Source: Clostridiales bacterium
GTDB taxonomy: Bacteria > Bacillota > Clostridia > Oscillospirales > Oscillospiraceae
Reading direction: 5' to 3'
DNA: 64,000 bases
Assembly: GCA_019415645.1 (NCBI GenBank)
Contig: DXYV01000003.1
Coordinates: 62,001 to 126,000, forward strand
Positions 51,268-60,655 of the stretch are shown here, one piece after another (the first letter of the stretch is position 1; every line of letters begins with the position of its first letter). The translations under genes and the position numbers were made by a program. Under the pieces are notes generated by a model. It was given only the letters and a program-made list of their open reading frames with translations. It was not told the origin of the DNA and ran no database searches.

Positions 51268-52329
51268 ATGAGCAAAATTCAAGAGGTTAGAAAAGAAAAT
51301 GCCGCTGTTATTGCGAAATTTTTTGCGCCCAAGTCGAGAATGGCAGGCGGGGCTAAGTACCGTGCTGAATTTTTTGCCGAAGGAGGGCTGAAACAGCAGT
51401 GTTACCCAATTTGTGAAGATTTTCCCGATGAGCCGGATTATGTGGATGCCAGAGGGCTGCTCATGAACCAGCCTGATGTCAATGTGGGATTGAATCTGGA
51501 TGCAGTGATCTACACCATGGAGGACCCCTCCATTATCTGGGCGGAGACTACGGAATATGGGGAGATTGAACTCTGCGGGAAAAGACGCCCATTTCATGGC
51601 CATAGCAATCATATCTTTCACCTGGAGAATGGAAAGATCACAGTGTGGCGCTACTTTCCGAACCCCTATACGTTGCGGGACTCTTTGGAAATGCCATTCC
51701 AAAAGCTGCCGCGCTTCGACTACGAGGAAGCCGTCATGCAGCGCTATCTAAAACAAGAGGACCCCATGCATCTTGTGGACATAGTGGAACCGGATACAAC
51801 GGGTGGAATGCAAACGAGGATTCGGATTTTGGACGAATATAGAGACTCTCTGGAGGATGAGAAAATTCGAAAGCACAATGCACGTGTTATTTTCCAGTAT
51901 TTTGGAGAGAGAGTAATCTTACCTGGTGGGAAAAAGTTTCGGACAAGCCTTTACCATGAAGATGGCTATACTACGGTACCTTATCCCCATCAGGACCCCA
52001 CTGCTGAACTGCCGAATCTATTCTGGGAGCATCATATTGCCTATGGAGAGCCAGACCCTGATTTAAGATATTTTATTGACTGTATGTATCCCACCTGTAA
52101 TCCAAATGTGTTTTGGATGGAGACCAAAACGAATGGTTGGCACCCCATCGCGCCAGATGGTACCAAGCTGGATGGCTATTGGAACCATTATACGAACTAT
52201 TTTGAATTCAAGGATGGGAAAGTCTATCATATGCGGGAATTTTACGACCCCTCCAAGGAACGAAAAATCAAAGGAACAAATGATACCCCCCTTCCGGAGG
52301 AAGCGGTTGATTTCTACCGCTATTTATAA
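51268..52329 (+). CDS. Fused double PhzA/B-like (NTF2-fold) protein
   Basis: A 353-residue protein with two homologous halves. Residues about 20-155 end in NHIFHLENGKITVWRYFPNP, and 195-345 end in NYFEFKDGKVYHMREFYDP. Each half has an aromatic W-x-E-T core (IIWAETTEYGEI; VFWMETKTNGWH). The closing pattern (F-E-x-GKI-x-x-REF-x-NP) is that of phenazine biosynthesis PhzA/PhzB, which form a dimer acting on an imine/ketone condensation. Here the dimer seems to be encoded as one chain. Other phenazine genes are absent. The neighbouring imine reductase makes an imine substrate attractive. AGAAAGGAGAAGC precedes the ATG. Confidence 0.75.
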   Translation: MSKIQEVRKENAAVIAKFFAPKSRMAGGAKYRAEFFAEGGLKQQCYPICEDFPDEPDYVDARGLLMNQPDVNVGLNLDAVIYTMEDPSIIWAETTEYGEIELCGKRRPFHGHSNHIFHLENGKITVWRYFPNPYTLRDSLEMPFQKLPRFDYEEAVMQRYLKQEDPMHLVDIVEPDTTGGMQTRIRILDEYRDSLEDEKIRKHNARVIFQYFGERVILPGGKKFRTSLYHEDGYTTVPYPHQDPTAELPNLFWEHHIAYGEPDPDLRYFIDCMYPTCNPNVFWMETKTNGWHPIAPDGTKLDGYWNHYTNYFEFKDGKVYHMREFYDPSKERKIKGTNDTPLPEEAVDFYRYL

Positions 52330-52374
52330 CAATACATACAGGCAGAATACGGAGCGGAAAGAATAGATGCGGAG

Positions 52375-52416
52375 CCATCTGGCAAACTCCAATGTCATAC
52401 GGAGTTTGCCAGATGG
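52375..52416 (+). terminator. Hairpin before the MATE gene
   Basis: CCATCTGGCAAACTCC (52375-52390) pairs with GGAGTTTGCCAGATGG (52401-52416) across 10 bases. It can end or attenuate transcription ahead of the exporter. Confidence 0.7.
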
Positions 52417-52436
52417 TAGAAAAAGGATTGAATTAT

Positions 52437-53801
52437 ATGCCGAGGCTAATGATCCATAATTTTACACAAGGACCGATTCTGCGCCATCTGCTCATATTTT
52501 CCATACCTCTTATGGGTGCCAATCTTATGCAGATGCTATACAATATGATCGATATGGTAGTAATTGGTCAGTTTGTAGGAAAAATTGGCCTGTCCGCAGT
52601 CTCCATCGGCGGCGAAGTAATGAATTTGGCAACCTTTATCGCTTTGGGCTTTTCGACGGCCGGACAAGTGATCCTGTCTCAACTCATCGGAGCGGGACGA
52701 AAGGAGCACATAAAAGAAACGATCCAAACTATGTTTGTTGTCCTGCTTTCTGCTGCAATTCTTCTGTCTGGAATAGGATTGTTGTCCATTAGACAGATTT
52801 TGGAAGTAATAAACACACCGGCTGAAGCAATGGAGTCTGCGCTGGATTATACCAGAATTTGTATATCCGGGTTGCTCTTTATCTATGGATATAATCTGAT
52901 CGGAGCTGTTCTCCGGGGATTGGGTGATTCGAAGCATCCGTTTTTATTTATTTGCATTGCCTCTCTTACGAATTTGGTGCTGGATCTCGTGTTTGTTGCT
53001 GCATTTAAGCTTGGAGTAGCTGGGGCAGCACTTGCTACTGTGATTGGACAGGGGGTCAGTTTTCTTTGTTCGTTTCTGCTGCTCTATCGCCGCCAGAACG
53101 AATTTGGCCTTGACATCCGGCTGAACAGTTTTCGCGTGGATCGCGACATTTTGTGTCAATTGATTCATTTGGGCCTGCCAATGAGCTTGCAGTCGGCAGC
53201 AGTTTCCGTCTCTATGATGTTTGTCAATTCCTTTATTAACGCTTACGGAGTTGTGGCATCTGCGGCGACCGGCGCTGGTTTCAAACTTTGCACTTTTATT
53301 TCGGTCGTAACGCAGGCACTCGCCTCCGGAGGAAGCACGATCGTAGGCCAGAATTTAGGCGCGAAAAAATATGAGCGGGTGTCCGTATTTTTCTGGTCAT
53401 CCCTCGCCATCAATCTTTGCTTTGCTGCCCTGTTTAGTATTCTTACTGTTTTGTTTCCCAGAAAGGTATTTGGAATCTTCACGCAGGAGGCAGAGGTGCT
53501 GGAGATGACAATGCGATTTTTACCCTGTGCAGTTATTGATTACTTTGGATTTGCTGCCAGATCACCCACCAATGCATTAGTTAACGGCTCCGGACATGCC
53601 AGGCTTAATCTCTTTATGGGAATTATGGATGGGATTGTAAGTAGGATCGGACTGGCGGTTCTGCTGGGAATTGTACTAAATTTGGGCATCTTGGGCTTCT
53701 GGTACGGCAGTGCCTGTTCCGGATTGGTTCCCTTCATGATAGGATTAATTTTTTTTCTGAGTGGTAAGTGGAAAGCAGAAAATAACCGATCAGGTGCGTA
53801 A
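52437..53801 (+). CDS. MATE-family multidrug exporter
   Basis: A 454-residue membrane protein with 12 helices in two homologous halves: IPLMGANLMQMLYNMIDMVV at the start of the first and LGLPMSLQSAAVSVSMMFVN in the second. Typical of MATE sodium- or proton-coupled exporters. The ATG at 52437 follows AAAAAGG. Its association with a BmrR-like MerR regulator supports export of a toxic compound or end product handled by the cluster. Confidence 0.92.
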   Translation: MPRLMIHNFTQGPILRHLLIFSIPLMGANLMQMLYNMIDMVVIGQFVGKIGLSAVSIGGEVMNLATFIALGFSTAGQVILSQLIGAGRKEHIKETIQTMFVVLLSAAILLSGIGLLSIRQILEVINTPAEAMESALDYTRICISGLLFIYGYNLIGAVLRGLGDSKHPFLFICIASLTNLVLDLVFVAAFKLGVAGAALATVIGQGVSFLCSFLLLYRRQNEFGLDIRLNSFRVDRDILCQLIHLGLPMSLQSAAVSVSMMFVNSFINAYGVVASAATGAGFKLCTFISVVTQALASGGSTIVGQNLGAKKYERVSVFFWSSLAINLCFAALFSILTVLFPRKVFGIFTQEAEVLEMTMRFLPCAVIDYFGFAARSPTNALVNGSGHARLNLFMGIMDGIVSRIGLAVLLGIVLNLGILGFWYGSACSGLVPFMIGLIFFLSGKWKAENNRSGA

Positions 53802-53834
53802 AAGAGCATAGCGGAGCGAGAGGGGAGCTGGTTA

Positions 53835-54428
53835 ATGAGTAGTACATTTTTGAATCGAGAGCCCAGCTGGACTCGGAAGCCAAAGGAACTATGGATCCGG
53901 GGAGATATGGTTGAGGTGATGACTGAACCGTACACAGACCTTTGGCAACGAACCTATTATGGATTCCAAAGAGATAACGCACCTGTTTATCAGGTGGTCA
54001 CAGACGAACCATACTTTTCCTTCGTCGCAAAAACTCATTTTGAAAGCAAGCGGCGCTTTGATCAATGCGGCATAATTGTCTATCTGAACAGCGAAAATTG
54101 GATAAAAGCTTCTGTGGAGTTTGAAAATGAAATGTATCAGCGACTAGGCAGCGTGGTCACGAGCCATGGTTACTCAGATTGGGCGTCTACGGATATTTCG
54201 TCCGACATAAAGAATATGTGGTATCGCCTGAGCAGGCGGGGGGCGGATTACTGTATTGAGTGCAGTCGTGATGGAAGAGAATATCGGCAAATGCGGATTT
54301 GCCATTTTGCCGCTGGAGAGGGAAGAATTGCGTTTGGGATCTATGCGTGCAGTCCAGAAGCGTCTTCCTTTCGGTCGATTTTTTCGGATCTGGAAATTAC
54401 GGATTGTAAATGGCAGGCTCACCACTAA
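53835..54428 (+). CDS. DUF1349 concanavalin-like protein
   Basis: A 197-residue protein with DUF1349 features: TDLWQRTYYGFQRDNAPVYQ, RFDQCGIIVYLNSENWIKAS, and VTSHGYSDWAS. Such proteins have a concanavalin-like beta sandwich, with unknown ligand; many bind sugars. No signal peptide, so it is cytoplasmic. GAGAGGGGAGC precedes the ATG. Cotranscribed with MATE and with the gene at 54447. Confidence 0.85.
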   Translation: MSSTFLNREPSWTRKPKELWIRGDMVEVMTEPYTDLWQRTYYGFQRDNAPVYQVVTDEPYFSFVAKTHFESKRRFDQCGIIVYLNSENWIKASVEFENEMYQRLGSVVTSHGYSDWASTDISSDIKNMWYRLSRRGADYCIECSRDGREYRQMRICHFAAGEGRIAFGIYACSPEASSFRSIFSDLEITDCKWQAHH

Positions 54429-54446
54429 ACACGAGATAAAGGGGAT

Positions 54447-54899
54447 ATGGCTATGCTGATCAGTCAAGTGTTGGAGAAAACAGCGAAAACCACAGCAGCA
54501 GAGAACATGGCGTACCGTTTGGCGGATAAGGTGCGCAATATCTGGCTGGAAAAATTCCACGCCGGAATTGAAAAATGGGAAGAAGACTTTTATGAGGATT
54601 CAGACGGGATAAGCTTTTTACGGTATGAAAGTTTTCCCAATTTGATTGGTATTGACTATATTTTCAAGTGGTGGGGAAATGATGATGACGACGGACTGGC
54701 GGGAGAATTAGAAGTTCTTTGGAAAGTAAAGGTGGAATCCGGCGTGGACCTTTATAAGTCTTGGATCAGATTTGCGGCCAGAGACTTTGTCTTAGGAACG
54801 ATTCAGGAGGAAGCCAGAAAGCGGGAGGCAAATCGAAAGGACTTCCGGGATGCATTTTTATTTTGGCAGAGATTATATGTACAAAGACTAACGGTCTGA
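54447..54899 (+). CDS. Hypothetical protein, last gene of the cluster
   Basis: A soluble 150-residue protein, rich in Trp and acidic residues (IFKWWGNDDDDGLAGELEVL). No family recognised. A second ATG at 54453 has better spacing to AAAGGGG and may be the true start. It ends a run of plus-strand genes and is followed by a strong terminator at 55028. Confidence 0.65.
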   Translation: MAMLISQVLEKTAKTTAAENMAYRLADKVRNIWLEKFHAGIEKWEEDFYEDSDGISFLRYESFPNLIGIDYIFKWWGNDDDDGLAGELEVLWKVKVESGVDLYKSWIRFAARDFVLGTIQEEARKREANRKDFRDAFLFWQRLYVQRLTV

Positions 54900-55321
54900 T
54901 GACGGCTTGAGAACTTTATGGCACTTCCACGTCCAAATATGCTGTTTGGAACACGTCAAACCACTTGGGGCTCGTACAAAGCGAGTTTGCAGAAGAGATG
55001 CAGAATGCCTATTTTGTATGGCTTAAGAAAAACACCTGATGCGGACACAGGATAATTTCTCCCGTGTCCGCATCAGGTGTTTTTGGAAGATCAGAAAACG
55101 AATAAAGGGAAAAGCAGAGACTGGATTTATAGCTGTATGAAAATGGATTTGAATAAATTATCTTCATAATATAACTAATTTTGTTATAGATTGTGGTCTA
55201 TCAAGTGATAATTTATAACAATTTTACATCGATAAATATTTAATGTATTGTATAAATAGTACAATGGACTACATAGGAAGATGGCGGAACTAACATTGGA
55301 ATTAGAAAGGAAGGATAGACT
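54900..55321. promoter_or_regulatory. 422-bp gene-free region: terminator and block B promoter
   Basis: No credible coding sequence. 54900-55027 shows nothing recognisable. After the hairpin at 55028-55084 the AT-rich stretch 55141-55300 holds nested inverted repeats: TTGTTATA (55181-55188) with TATAACAA (55214-55221), and inside them ATAGATTGTGGTCTAT (55186-55201). TTGTGG (55191-55196), 17 bp and TATAAC (55214-55219) could be the promoter. The dyads are likely sites for the LysR at 57318. Confidence 0.5.
55028..55084 (+). terminator. Strong terminator of the MerR-headed cluster
   Basis: Perfect 21-base arms (55028-55048 and 55064-55084) around a 15-base loop, with A5 before and T5 after the stem. 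Confidence 0.9.
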
Positions 55322-57274
55322 ATGCGGCACAATTTGTATTCCAATCTTTTATCCCCTATCAAAATTGGAAACACGCTCTTCAGAAATCGTATTTTTTCCT
55401 CGCCAAGCATGCCGCATTATCATCAGGATGCGGGCAAATTCACGGGAGAAAATCTGATCGCTCATTTTGCGGGTCGAGCAAAGGGCGGCGCAGCGCTGGT
55501 GACCTGCAGCGGCACCAAAATCTATCCAAAGACCGATGTAACCGATCATTTTATTCAGCTAGATCTGTTTGATCCCCAAATTCAAGTATTCCTGTCCCAG
55601 ATGGTGGATGCTATCCATTTCTACGGAGCCAAGGCCTCCATCATTTTAGATTCTCCGAAACGGGACGGGTATGATGTTATAGGCGGTATCCCTAGTCATT
55701 CGGTAGCCGGCGACGATAGTCAGTCCACCATTGGGAAAGAACTGCCGGCCTATATGATTGATGAGATTGCCGATGAGTATGCGGAACAGTGCGTCATTTT
55801 TAAGCGATGCGGATTTGACATGGTCTTTGTACATATGTCGTATCAGCAGTTTTTGCCGGCCAGATTCCTTACTCCTCAACTCAATAAACGTACCGATGAG
55901 TTTGGCGGGCCCATTGAAAACCGCGCAAAATTTGCGCTAAAGGTATTTGAGCGCATTAAGCAGCGCTGCGGAAAAGATTTCTTGATTGAGGCCAGTTTAA
56001 CACCCGAAGAAGGGAACGGCGGGCTTACGATGGAGGAATCCGCCAAATTTATCGAGATGGCTAAGGACAATCTTGATATTGTACAGCTCCGATATAACCA
56101 TATTGACACCTCGGTTCCCATGGGATTCCAAAACGATCCGACACCTTGGCGCGGCATGGCGCGGCGGTTCCGTGCATTGGTCAAGCATACCGGCGTAATG
56201 GTGGATACAGTCGGCGGATATTTAGACCCGGCAGTCTGTGAAGAAGTCATCCGGGAGGGAGAAGCCGATGTTCTGTCTATGGCCAGAGGTCTGATTGCAA
56301 ATCCGAATTTCGGCACACTGCTTTATCAGGACCGGGCAGATGATATTATTCCTTGTATCCGCTGCAACAAGTGCCACGTAAGCAGCCATACGGATCCGTA
56401 TCTCAGTGTCTGTTCGGTAAATCCATATTTGGGATATGAAGCAAGGATGGAATGGATGCTTCAACCTGCTGAGGAGGAAAAGAAAGTAGCAGTGGTGGGC
56501 GGTGGCCCTGGTGGGATGAAAGCAGCGCTGGCCTGTGAGGCCCGCGGACACAAAGTAACTCTTTTCGAGCAGAGCGATCGGTTGGGTGGTCTGCTGAAGC
56601 ATGCAGATGTGTGTTCATTTAAGTGGCCCATCCGGCAGTATAAAGATTGGCTGATTTATCAGCTGGGAAAACACAGTGTTTGCATTCGACTGAACACAAA
56701 AGCCACGGCCGAGTTGCTGGCCCAAGAGGGATTTGATGAAGTCATAGTAGCCGTTGGTTCCAGCCCGGTGCTGCCCAGCCGAATCAAAGGCTTGGAACGG
56801 GATAATGTTTGGACCGCAGTTGATGTATATGGCAATGAGGAGAAATTGGCGCATGAAGTGGTGGTCATCGGCGGCGGTGAAATTGGAGCGGAAACGGCCC
56901 TCCATTTAGCCCAGAAAGGACATTCGGTCACGGTTGTGGAGATGCAGGACAGGCTGGCTGCAGATGCTACGCCGATTCATTACCGGTCTCTCTTTGAAAT
57001 GGAGTGGGAAAAAGAGCCCAACTTCCACTATGTTGTCAATGCTACCTGCACGGAAATCTCCGATAAAGGAGTTGCCTACCGAACTGCAGAGGGGAGAGAA
57101 CAGACGATTCCGGCAGGCAGTATCGTCATAGCGGCAGGAATGGAACCAAATACAGAAGAAGCCAGAGCACTGTATCATCCTACCTACATAGCGCATTTAG
57201 TGGGTGACTGCGATAAGGTTGGAAACATACAAAAGGTGACACGAAGCGCGGTGGGCGCGGCTTCCCTGATCTAA
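55322..57274 (+). CDS. OYE-family Fe-S flavoenzyme (chromosomal copy 3)
   Basis: A 650-residue enzyme: FMN barrel with VFVHMSYQQFLPARFLTPQL, Fe-S cysteines C345, C348, C351 and C364, dinucleotide motifs GGGPGG (about 394) and GGGEIG (about 518). It differs from copies 1 and 2 in the barrel (the LRYNHIDTSVPMGFQND segment where they have IRGTFIDPSQPTYLNP), so the bound ring probably differs. GGAAAGGAAGG precedes the ATG. It faces the LysR gene at 57318 tail to tail. First enzyme of block B. Confidence 0.92.
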   Translation: MRHNLYSNLLSPIKIGNTLFRNRIFSSPSMPHYHQDAGKFTGENLIAHFAGRAKGGAALVTCSGTKIYPKTDVTDHFIQLDLFDPQIQVFLSQMVDAIHFYGAKASIILDSPKRDGYDVIGGIPSHSVAGDDSQSTIGKELPAYMIDEIADEYAEQCVIFKRCGFDMVFVHMSYQQFLPARFLTPQLNKRTDEFGGPIENRAKFALKVFERIKQRCGKDFLIEASLTPEEGNGGLTMEESAKFIEMAKDNLDIVQLRYNHIDTSVPMGFQNDPTPWRGMARRFRALVKHTGVMVDTVGGYLDPAVCEEVIREGEADVLSMARGLIANPNFGTLLYQDRADDIIPCIRCNKCHVSSHTDPYLSVCSVNPYLGYEARMEWMLQPAEEEKKVAVVGGGPGGMKAALACEARGHKVTLFEQSDRLGGLLKHADVCSFKWPIRQYKDWLIYQLGKHSVCIRLNTKATAELLAQEGFDEVIVAVGSSPVLPSRIKGLERDNVWTAVDVYGNEEKLAHEVVVIGGGEIGAETALHLAQKGHSVTVVEMQDRLAADATPIHYRSLFEMEWEKEPNFHYVVNATCTEISDKGVAYRTAEGREQTIPAGSIVIAAGMEPNTEEARALYHPTYIAHLVGDCDKVGNIQKVTRSAVGAASLI

Positions 57275-57317
57275 ATTCGCCATATGTATCGGGAAACTGA
57301 GGATTGCAACAATATCG

Positions 57318-58229
57318 TTATATTGGTGTATGATCCGAAGAAATATTCCGAAAAGACTGCATCAAATACTCAAAAAAATGCCGTGCGGCGGAAGAAAGCG
57401 GTCGGCCTTTCAGTTTTGCGATACCTGTAGTCCAGGTGCAGTCTACATCGGTGATTTTAAGATATGTCGTACGACTGGTTTCACCGCAGGCTTCATGAAA
57501 CTTGTATCGGCCTTTGGAAATTAAGGATACGCCATAGTTATTAGCGACTAGGTCTCCGATCAGGTCAGGCTGATTGCCTTCAAACATGATGTTGGGTTCA
57601 AAGCCGGCTTGAAAGCAGTATCCAACAAACTGGTCATGGAGATCTTGGTTGCTGTTATTGACCAAAAAACGCTCATGGGCCAAATCTCGAAGTGCTACCT
57701 GCTTTTGCGCGGCCAGCGGGTGATCCACGGACACCAGAATTCCTTGTTCATCCTTAAAGACTGGGAACCATTCGACGGATGGAGATTGGAGAGAGAAAAA
57801 ACTGACAGCAATATCAATTTCGCGCAATTCAAGCAATTGATGCATTTCTTTTGCGGTGTGCTGCGATTGGTACAGATGGATATTGGGATGATTCAATAAA
57901 TAGGGGCCAACCAGAGGAGTTACCTGCTCAAGCACGGCGGCTGCAAAATAAATATTCCCGCCCTCAGGGCTTTTCAGTGAGTTGACCATATGGATCCCCT
58001 CATTTAGATGGAGAAACACGAGGTTGACCTCTTGAAGAAGCGCGCGTCCATATTCATTGAGCCTGATCTTTCCCTTTTCACGGTCGAAAAGCTTAACGCC
58101 AAGCTCATCCTCCAAATTGGCGATTGTCGCACTCAGCGTAGGCTGAGTAATATGCAGGGCTCTTGCGGCTTTAGTGAAATGTTCCATTTGCGCGGCGATG
58201 CGGAAATAGTGCAGCTGACTTAGCTCCAA
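57318..58229 (-). CDS. LysR-family regulator of block B
   Basis: A 303-residue LysR protein: helix-turn-helix at 1-60 (HFTKAARALHITQPTLSATI), LysR effector domain after it. AAAGGAGGCA lies before the start at 58229. It is divergent from the FAD gene at 58345 with a perfect 16-bp palindrome between them, and convergent with the OYE gene. It interrupts the OYE - FAD order seen in block A, giving block B its own control. Confidence 0.93.
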   Translation of the reverse strand: MELSQLHYFRIAAQMEHFTKAARALHITQPTLSATIANLEDELGVKLFDREKGKIRLNEYGRALLQEVNLVFLHLNEGIHMVNSLKSPEGGNIYFAAAVLEQVTPLVGPYLLNHPNIHLYQSQHTAKEMHQLLELREIDIAVSFFSLQSPSVEWFPVFKDEQGILVSVDHPLAAQKQVALRDLAHERFLVNNSNQDLHDQFVGYCFQAGFEPNIMFEGNQPDLIGDLVANNYGVSLISKGRYKFHEACGETSRTTYLKITDVDCTWTTGIAKLKGRPLSSAARHFFEYLMQSFRNISSDHTPI

Positions 58230-58296
58230 TGGAATTGCCTCCTTTCGTTCCTCTTGCTTCGCATCTTATCACGAAGATCAAAATTCTGCAATTAGC

Positions 58297-58312
58297 TCCA
58301 AAATATTTTGGA
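58297..58312. promoter_or_regulatory. LysR-type operator of block B
   Basis: TCCAAAATATTTTGGA is a perfect 16-base palindrome with T-N11-A spacing between the divergent LysR and FAD genes. Confidence 0.72.
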
Positions 58313-58344
58313 CAATAAAACAACAAGAAAAGGATGTGATATAT

Positions 58345-59862
58345 ATGAAGCAGAAACACTATGATCTATGTATTTTGGGAGGCTCTCTGGCTGGATTATC
58401 TGCGGCTGTCCGAGCAAAGGAACTAGGGGTCCAGCGTGTATTGGTGTTGGAAAAAATGAAGTTTTTAGGCGGATGTGCAAAGCTGGCAGGCGGAATTTAC
58501 TCAGTCGAAAGCCCCACGCAGCGCCGATTGGGACTTCATTATACTGCGGACGAATGCTTCCGGGGACATATGGATATCAACAACTGGGACTGTGACGTAA
58601 AGCTTGTAGGGAAGTGGCAGCGGCGTACGGGAGATAACATCCGCTGGCTGGAAGAAAAGGGGTGTTGGTTTACAAAAGTATTGAATTTCTCGGGAGAAAA
58701 ACGTTTCTACCATATGACAGAGAAGCCTACCGGCAATACGATAATTGAAACGCTGGTAAAGGAATGCCAGCGGTTCGGAGTTGAGATTTTGACCGAAGCC
58801 CCGGCGAAGCATTTGCTTGTCAGGGATGAAAAAGTAGTCGGTGTCCAGGCGGAGCTGAATGGAGTTCTCACAGATATTTCGGCCGATAATATCCTGATTG
58901 CAACCGGCTCTATCTCAGCCAATGAAGCTCTGTTAAAAAAGTTCTACCCGGGAGAGGACTTGTCCCACACAAAAATTATGGCTCGGGTACCGCACAACAC
59001 CGGAGACGGTTATCTTATGGCGATGGAGATTGGTGCGGCCGAGACTCCGATTTCCACTCTTTATATCGGACCGCACAATCATCCATATAACCAAAGAACA
59101 GGCCTTATCATGCGTCGTCCGCAGGTCGTAAAGCTTAATCGGAATGGTGAGCGCTTTACAGATGAGTCTATGCCAGAGACCCGTGATTTTGGCTGGATGC
59201 AGTCGATTGCCCTGAACAGACAACCTGGGAAGATCTGTTATGGAATTATGGATCAATCCATTTTTGATTACTATATGACCCATAAACAGAATTTAACGGC
59301 GTTTGAATTCCGCCATGGAAATCGTAAAAATCAGGATGCGCTATCCGACTATGGTAAGAAAGAGGGTGTGGAAACCATCGATAAGGGGGCCACGGCCTGG
59401 CTGGACATGGTGCCGGATGACATTCAAAAGGAAGCTGATGAAGGAAGAATTTTTATTTGTGCCACTTTAGATGAGGTGGCAGAGGCTATTGGGGCCAAAG
59501 ACCCTGAAATCGTGAAAGAAACGATACGGAACTACAACTACGCCTGCGAGCAGCATTATGATGCCGAGTGCCTGAAGGATCCGCGGTATTTGATGCCCCT
59601 TACAACGCCGCCCTACTATGTGTTTGTAGCATATCAGGGCATTGATACCTGTATCGGCGGAATCCGGGTAAACCATAAATTACAGGTGGTAGACCGGGAA
59701 TGTTGGCCCATTGAAGGATTGTATTGCGCCGGAGTCGCAGCGGGCGGATGGTGTTCACGGGGATATGGATATTTCGGTTCCGAAATGAGTTTTGTCCTCT
59801 ATTCCGGTATAGCAGTGGGAGAAGAAGTTGCGAGTCGGGTTCACAACCAGAAGGATGGCTAA
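58345..59862 (+). CDS. Fumarate-reductase-like FAD flavoprotein (copy 3)
   Basis: A 505-residue member of the same family as 27660 and 32358: RVPHNTGDGYLMAMEIGA, LYIGPHNHPYNQRTG and terminal GVAAGGWCSRGYGYFGSEMS. The N-terminal FAD motif is ILGGSLAG, with Leu instead of the second glycine of GxGxxG, unlike the other two copies (GASGAG, GGAGAG). FAD binding is still likely because the motif tolerates change there. The ATG at 58345 is preferred to GTG at 58336 on spacing from AAAAGGA. No heme or export signals. Cotranscribed with two SDR genes. Confidence 0.9.
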   Translation: MKQKHYDLCILGGSLAGLSAAVRAKELGVQRVLVLEKMKFLGGCAKLAGGIYSVESPTQRRLGLHYTADECFRGHMDINNWDCDVKLVGKWQRRTGDNIRWLEEKGCWFTKVLNFSGEKRFYHMTEKPTGNTIIETLVKECQRFGVEILTEAPAKHLLVRDEKVVGVQAELNGVLTDISADNILIATGSISANEALLKKFYPGEDLSHTKIMARVPHNTGDGYLMAMEIGAAETPISTLYIGPHNHPYNQRTGLIMRRPQVVKLNRNGERFTDESMPETRDFGWMQSIALNRQPGKICYGIMDQSIFDYYMTHKQNLTAFEFRHGNRKNQDALSDYGKKEGVETIDKGATAWLDMVPDDIQKEADEGRIFICATLDEVAEAIGAKDPEIVKETIRNYNYACEQHYDAECLKDPRYLMPLTTPPYYVFVAYQGIDTCIGGIRVNHKLQVVDRECWPIEGLYCAGVAAGGWCSRGYGYFGSEMSFVLYSGIAVGEEVASRVHNQKDG

Positions 59863-59882
59863 AGAGGGAGGCGGCCAGCTCC

Positions 59883-60644
59883 ATGAGACGTTTTGAAGGA
59901 AAAACCGTATTGGTTACGGGGGCCTCAGCTGGAATTGGCAGGCACACAGCGCTGGAATTTGCCAGAGAAGGTGCCAAGGTGGTGCTTGTGGCCCGGCGAA
60001 CGGATAAATTGAAGGAGGTGCAGGATGAGATTGTATCGTTGGGCGGTCAAACAATCCTGGCGCCCGGAGACGTTACCGTAGCTAGTGATGTAGAAAAAAT
60101 ATTTCGCGTTGCAGCCACTGGGTTCGGCGGAGTAGATATTCTGGTTAATAACGCAGGAATATCGGATGGCAGCTTTGCTACGGTACATTGCACGGATGAA
60201 AATTGGTTCCGCAACCTTGCAGTCAATGAAAAGTCGGTTTTCCTTTGTACAAGGGCTGCGCTGCGTCATATGACCCAAACGGGGCGGGGGTCCATTATCA
60301 ATGTATCTTCCATTGGCGGAGTATATGCGGTAGCTGGCGCAGCCTATTCAGCAGCCAAAAGAGCGGTCATAGGCCTGACCAAAAATGTAGCCCTTCAATA
60401 TGCTGGTACGGACATCCGGTGTAACGCAGTATGTCCTGGCCCAGTCCCGACGGAACTGCTGTCTGCTGAGGCGGATTCAAGCACTGATCTGGAGATGCGG
60501 AAACTGACAGGGGAACATATTGATAAAAGCATTCCGCTTTTGCAGGTAGAAGATATATCAAATGCTATTTTGTTTTTCGCGGATGATCGTTCAGTGCGAA
60601 TCACGGGACAGATCCTTGTAGTAGATAGCGGCAGATGTTTGTGA
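59883..60644 (+). CDS. Short-chain dehydrogenase/reductase (SDR-1, block B)
   Basis: A 253-residue classical SDR: TGASAGIG near residue 12, NNAG, catalytic Ser142, Tyr155 and Lys159, CPGP. ARR after strand 2 suggests NADP. Counterpart of the SDR at 33919, with identical numbering of the catalytic residues and the same neighbours on both sides. GAGGGAGG stands 11 bases before the ATG at 59883; longer forms run through the end of the FAD gene. Ends 11 bases before SDR-2. Confidence 0.93.
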   Translation: MRRFEGKTVLVTGASAGIGRHTALEFAREGAKVVLVARRTDKLKEVQDEIVSLGGQTILAPGDVTVASDVEKIFRVAATGFGGVDILVNNAGISDGSFATVHCTDENWFRNLAVNEKSVFLCTRAALRHMTQTGRGSIINVSSIGGVYAVAGAAYSAAKRAVIGLTKNVALQYAGTDIRCNAVCPGPVPTELLSAEADSSTDLEMRKLTGEHIDKSIPLLQVEDISNAILFFADDRSVRITGQILVVDSGRCL

Positions 60645-60655
60645 GGAGGTTGCCT

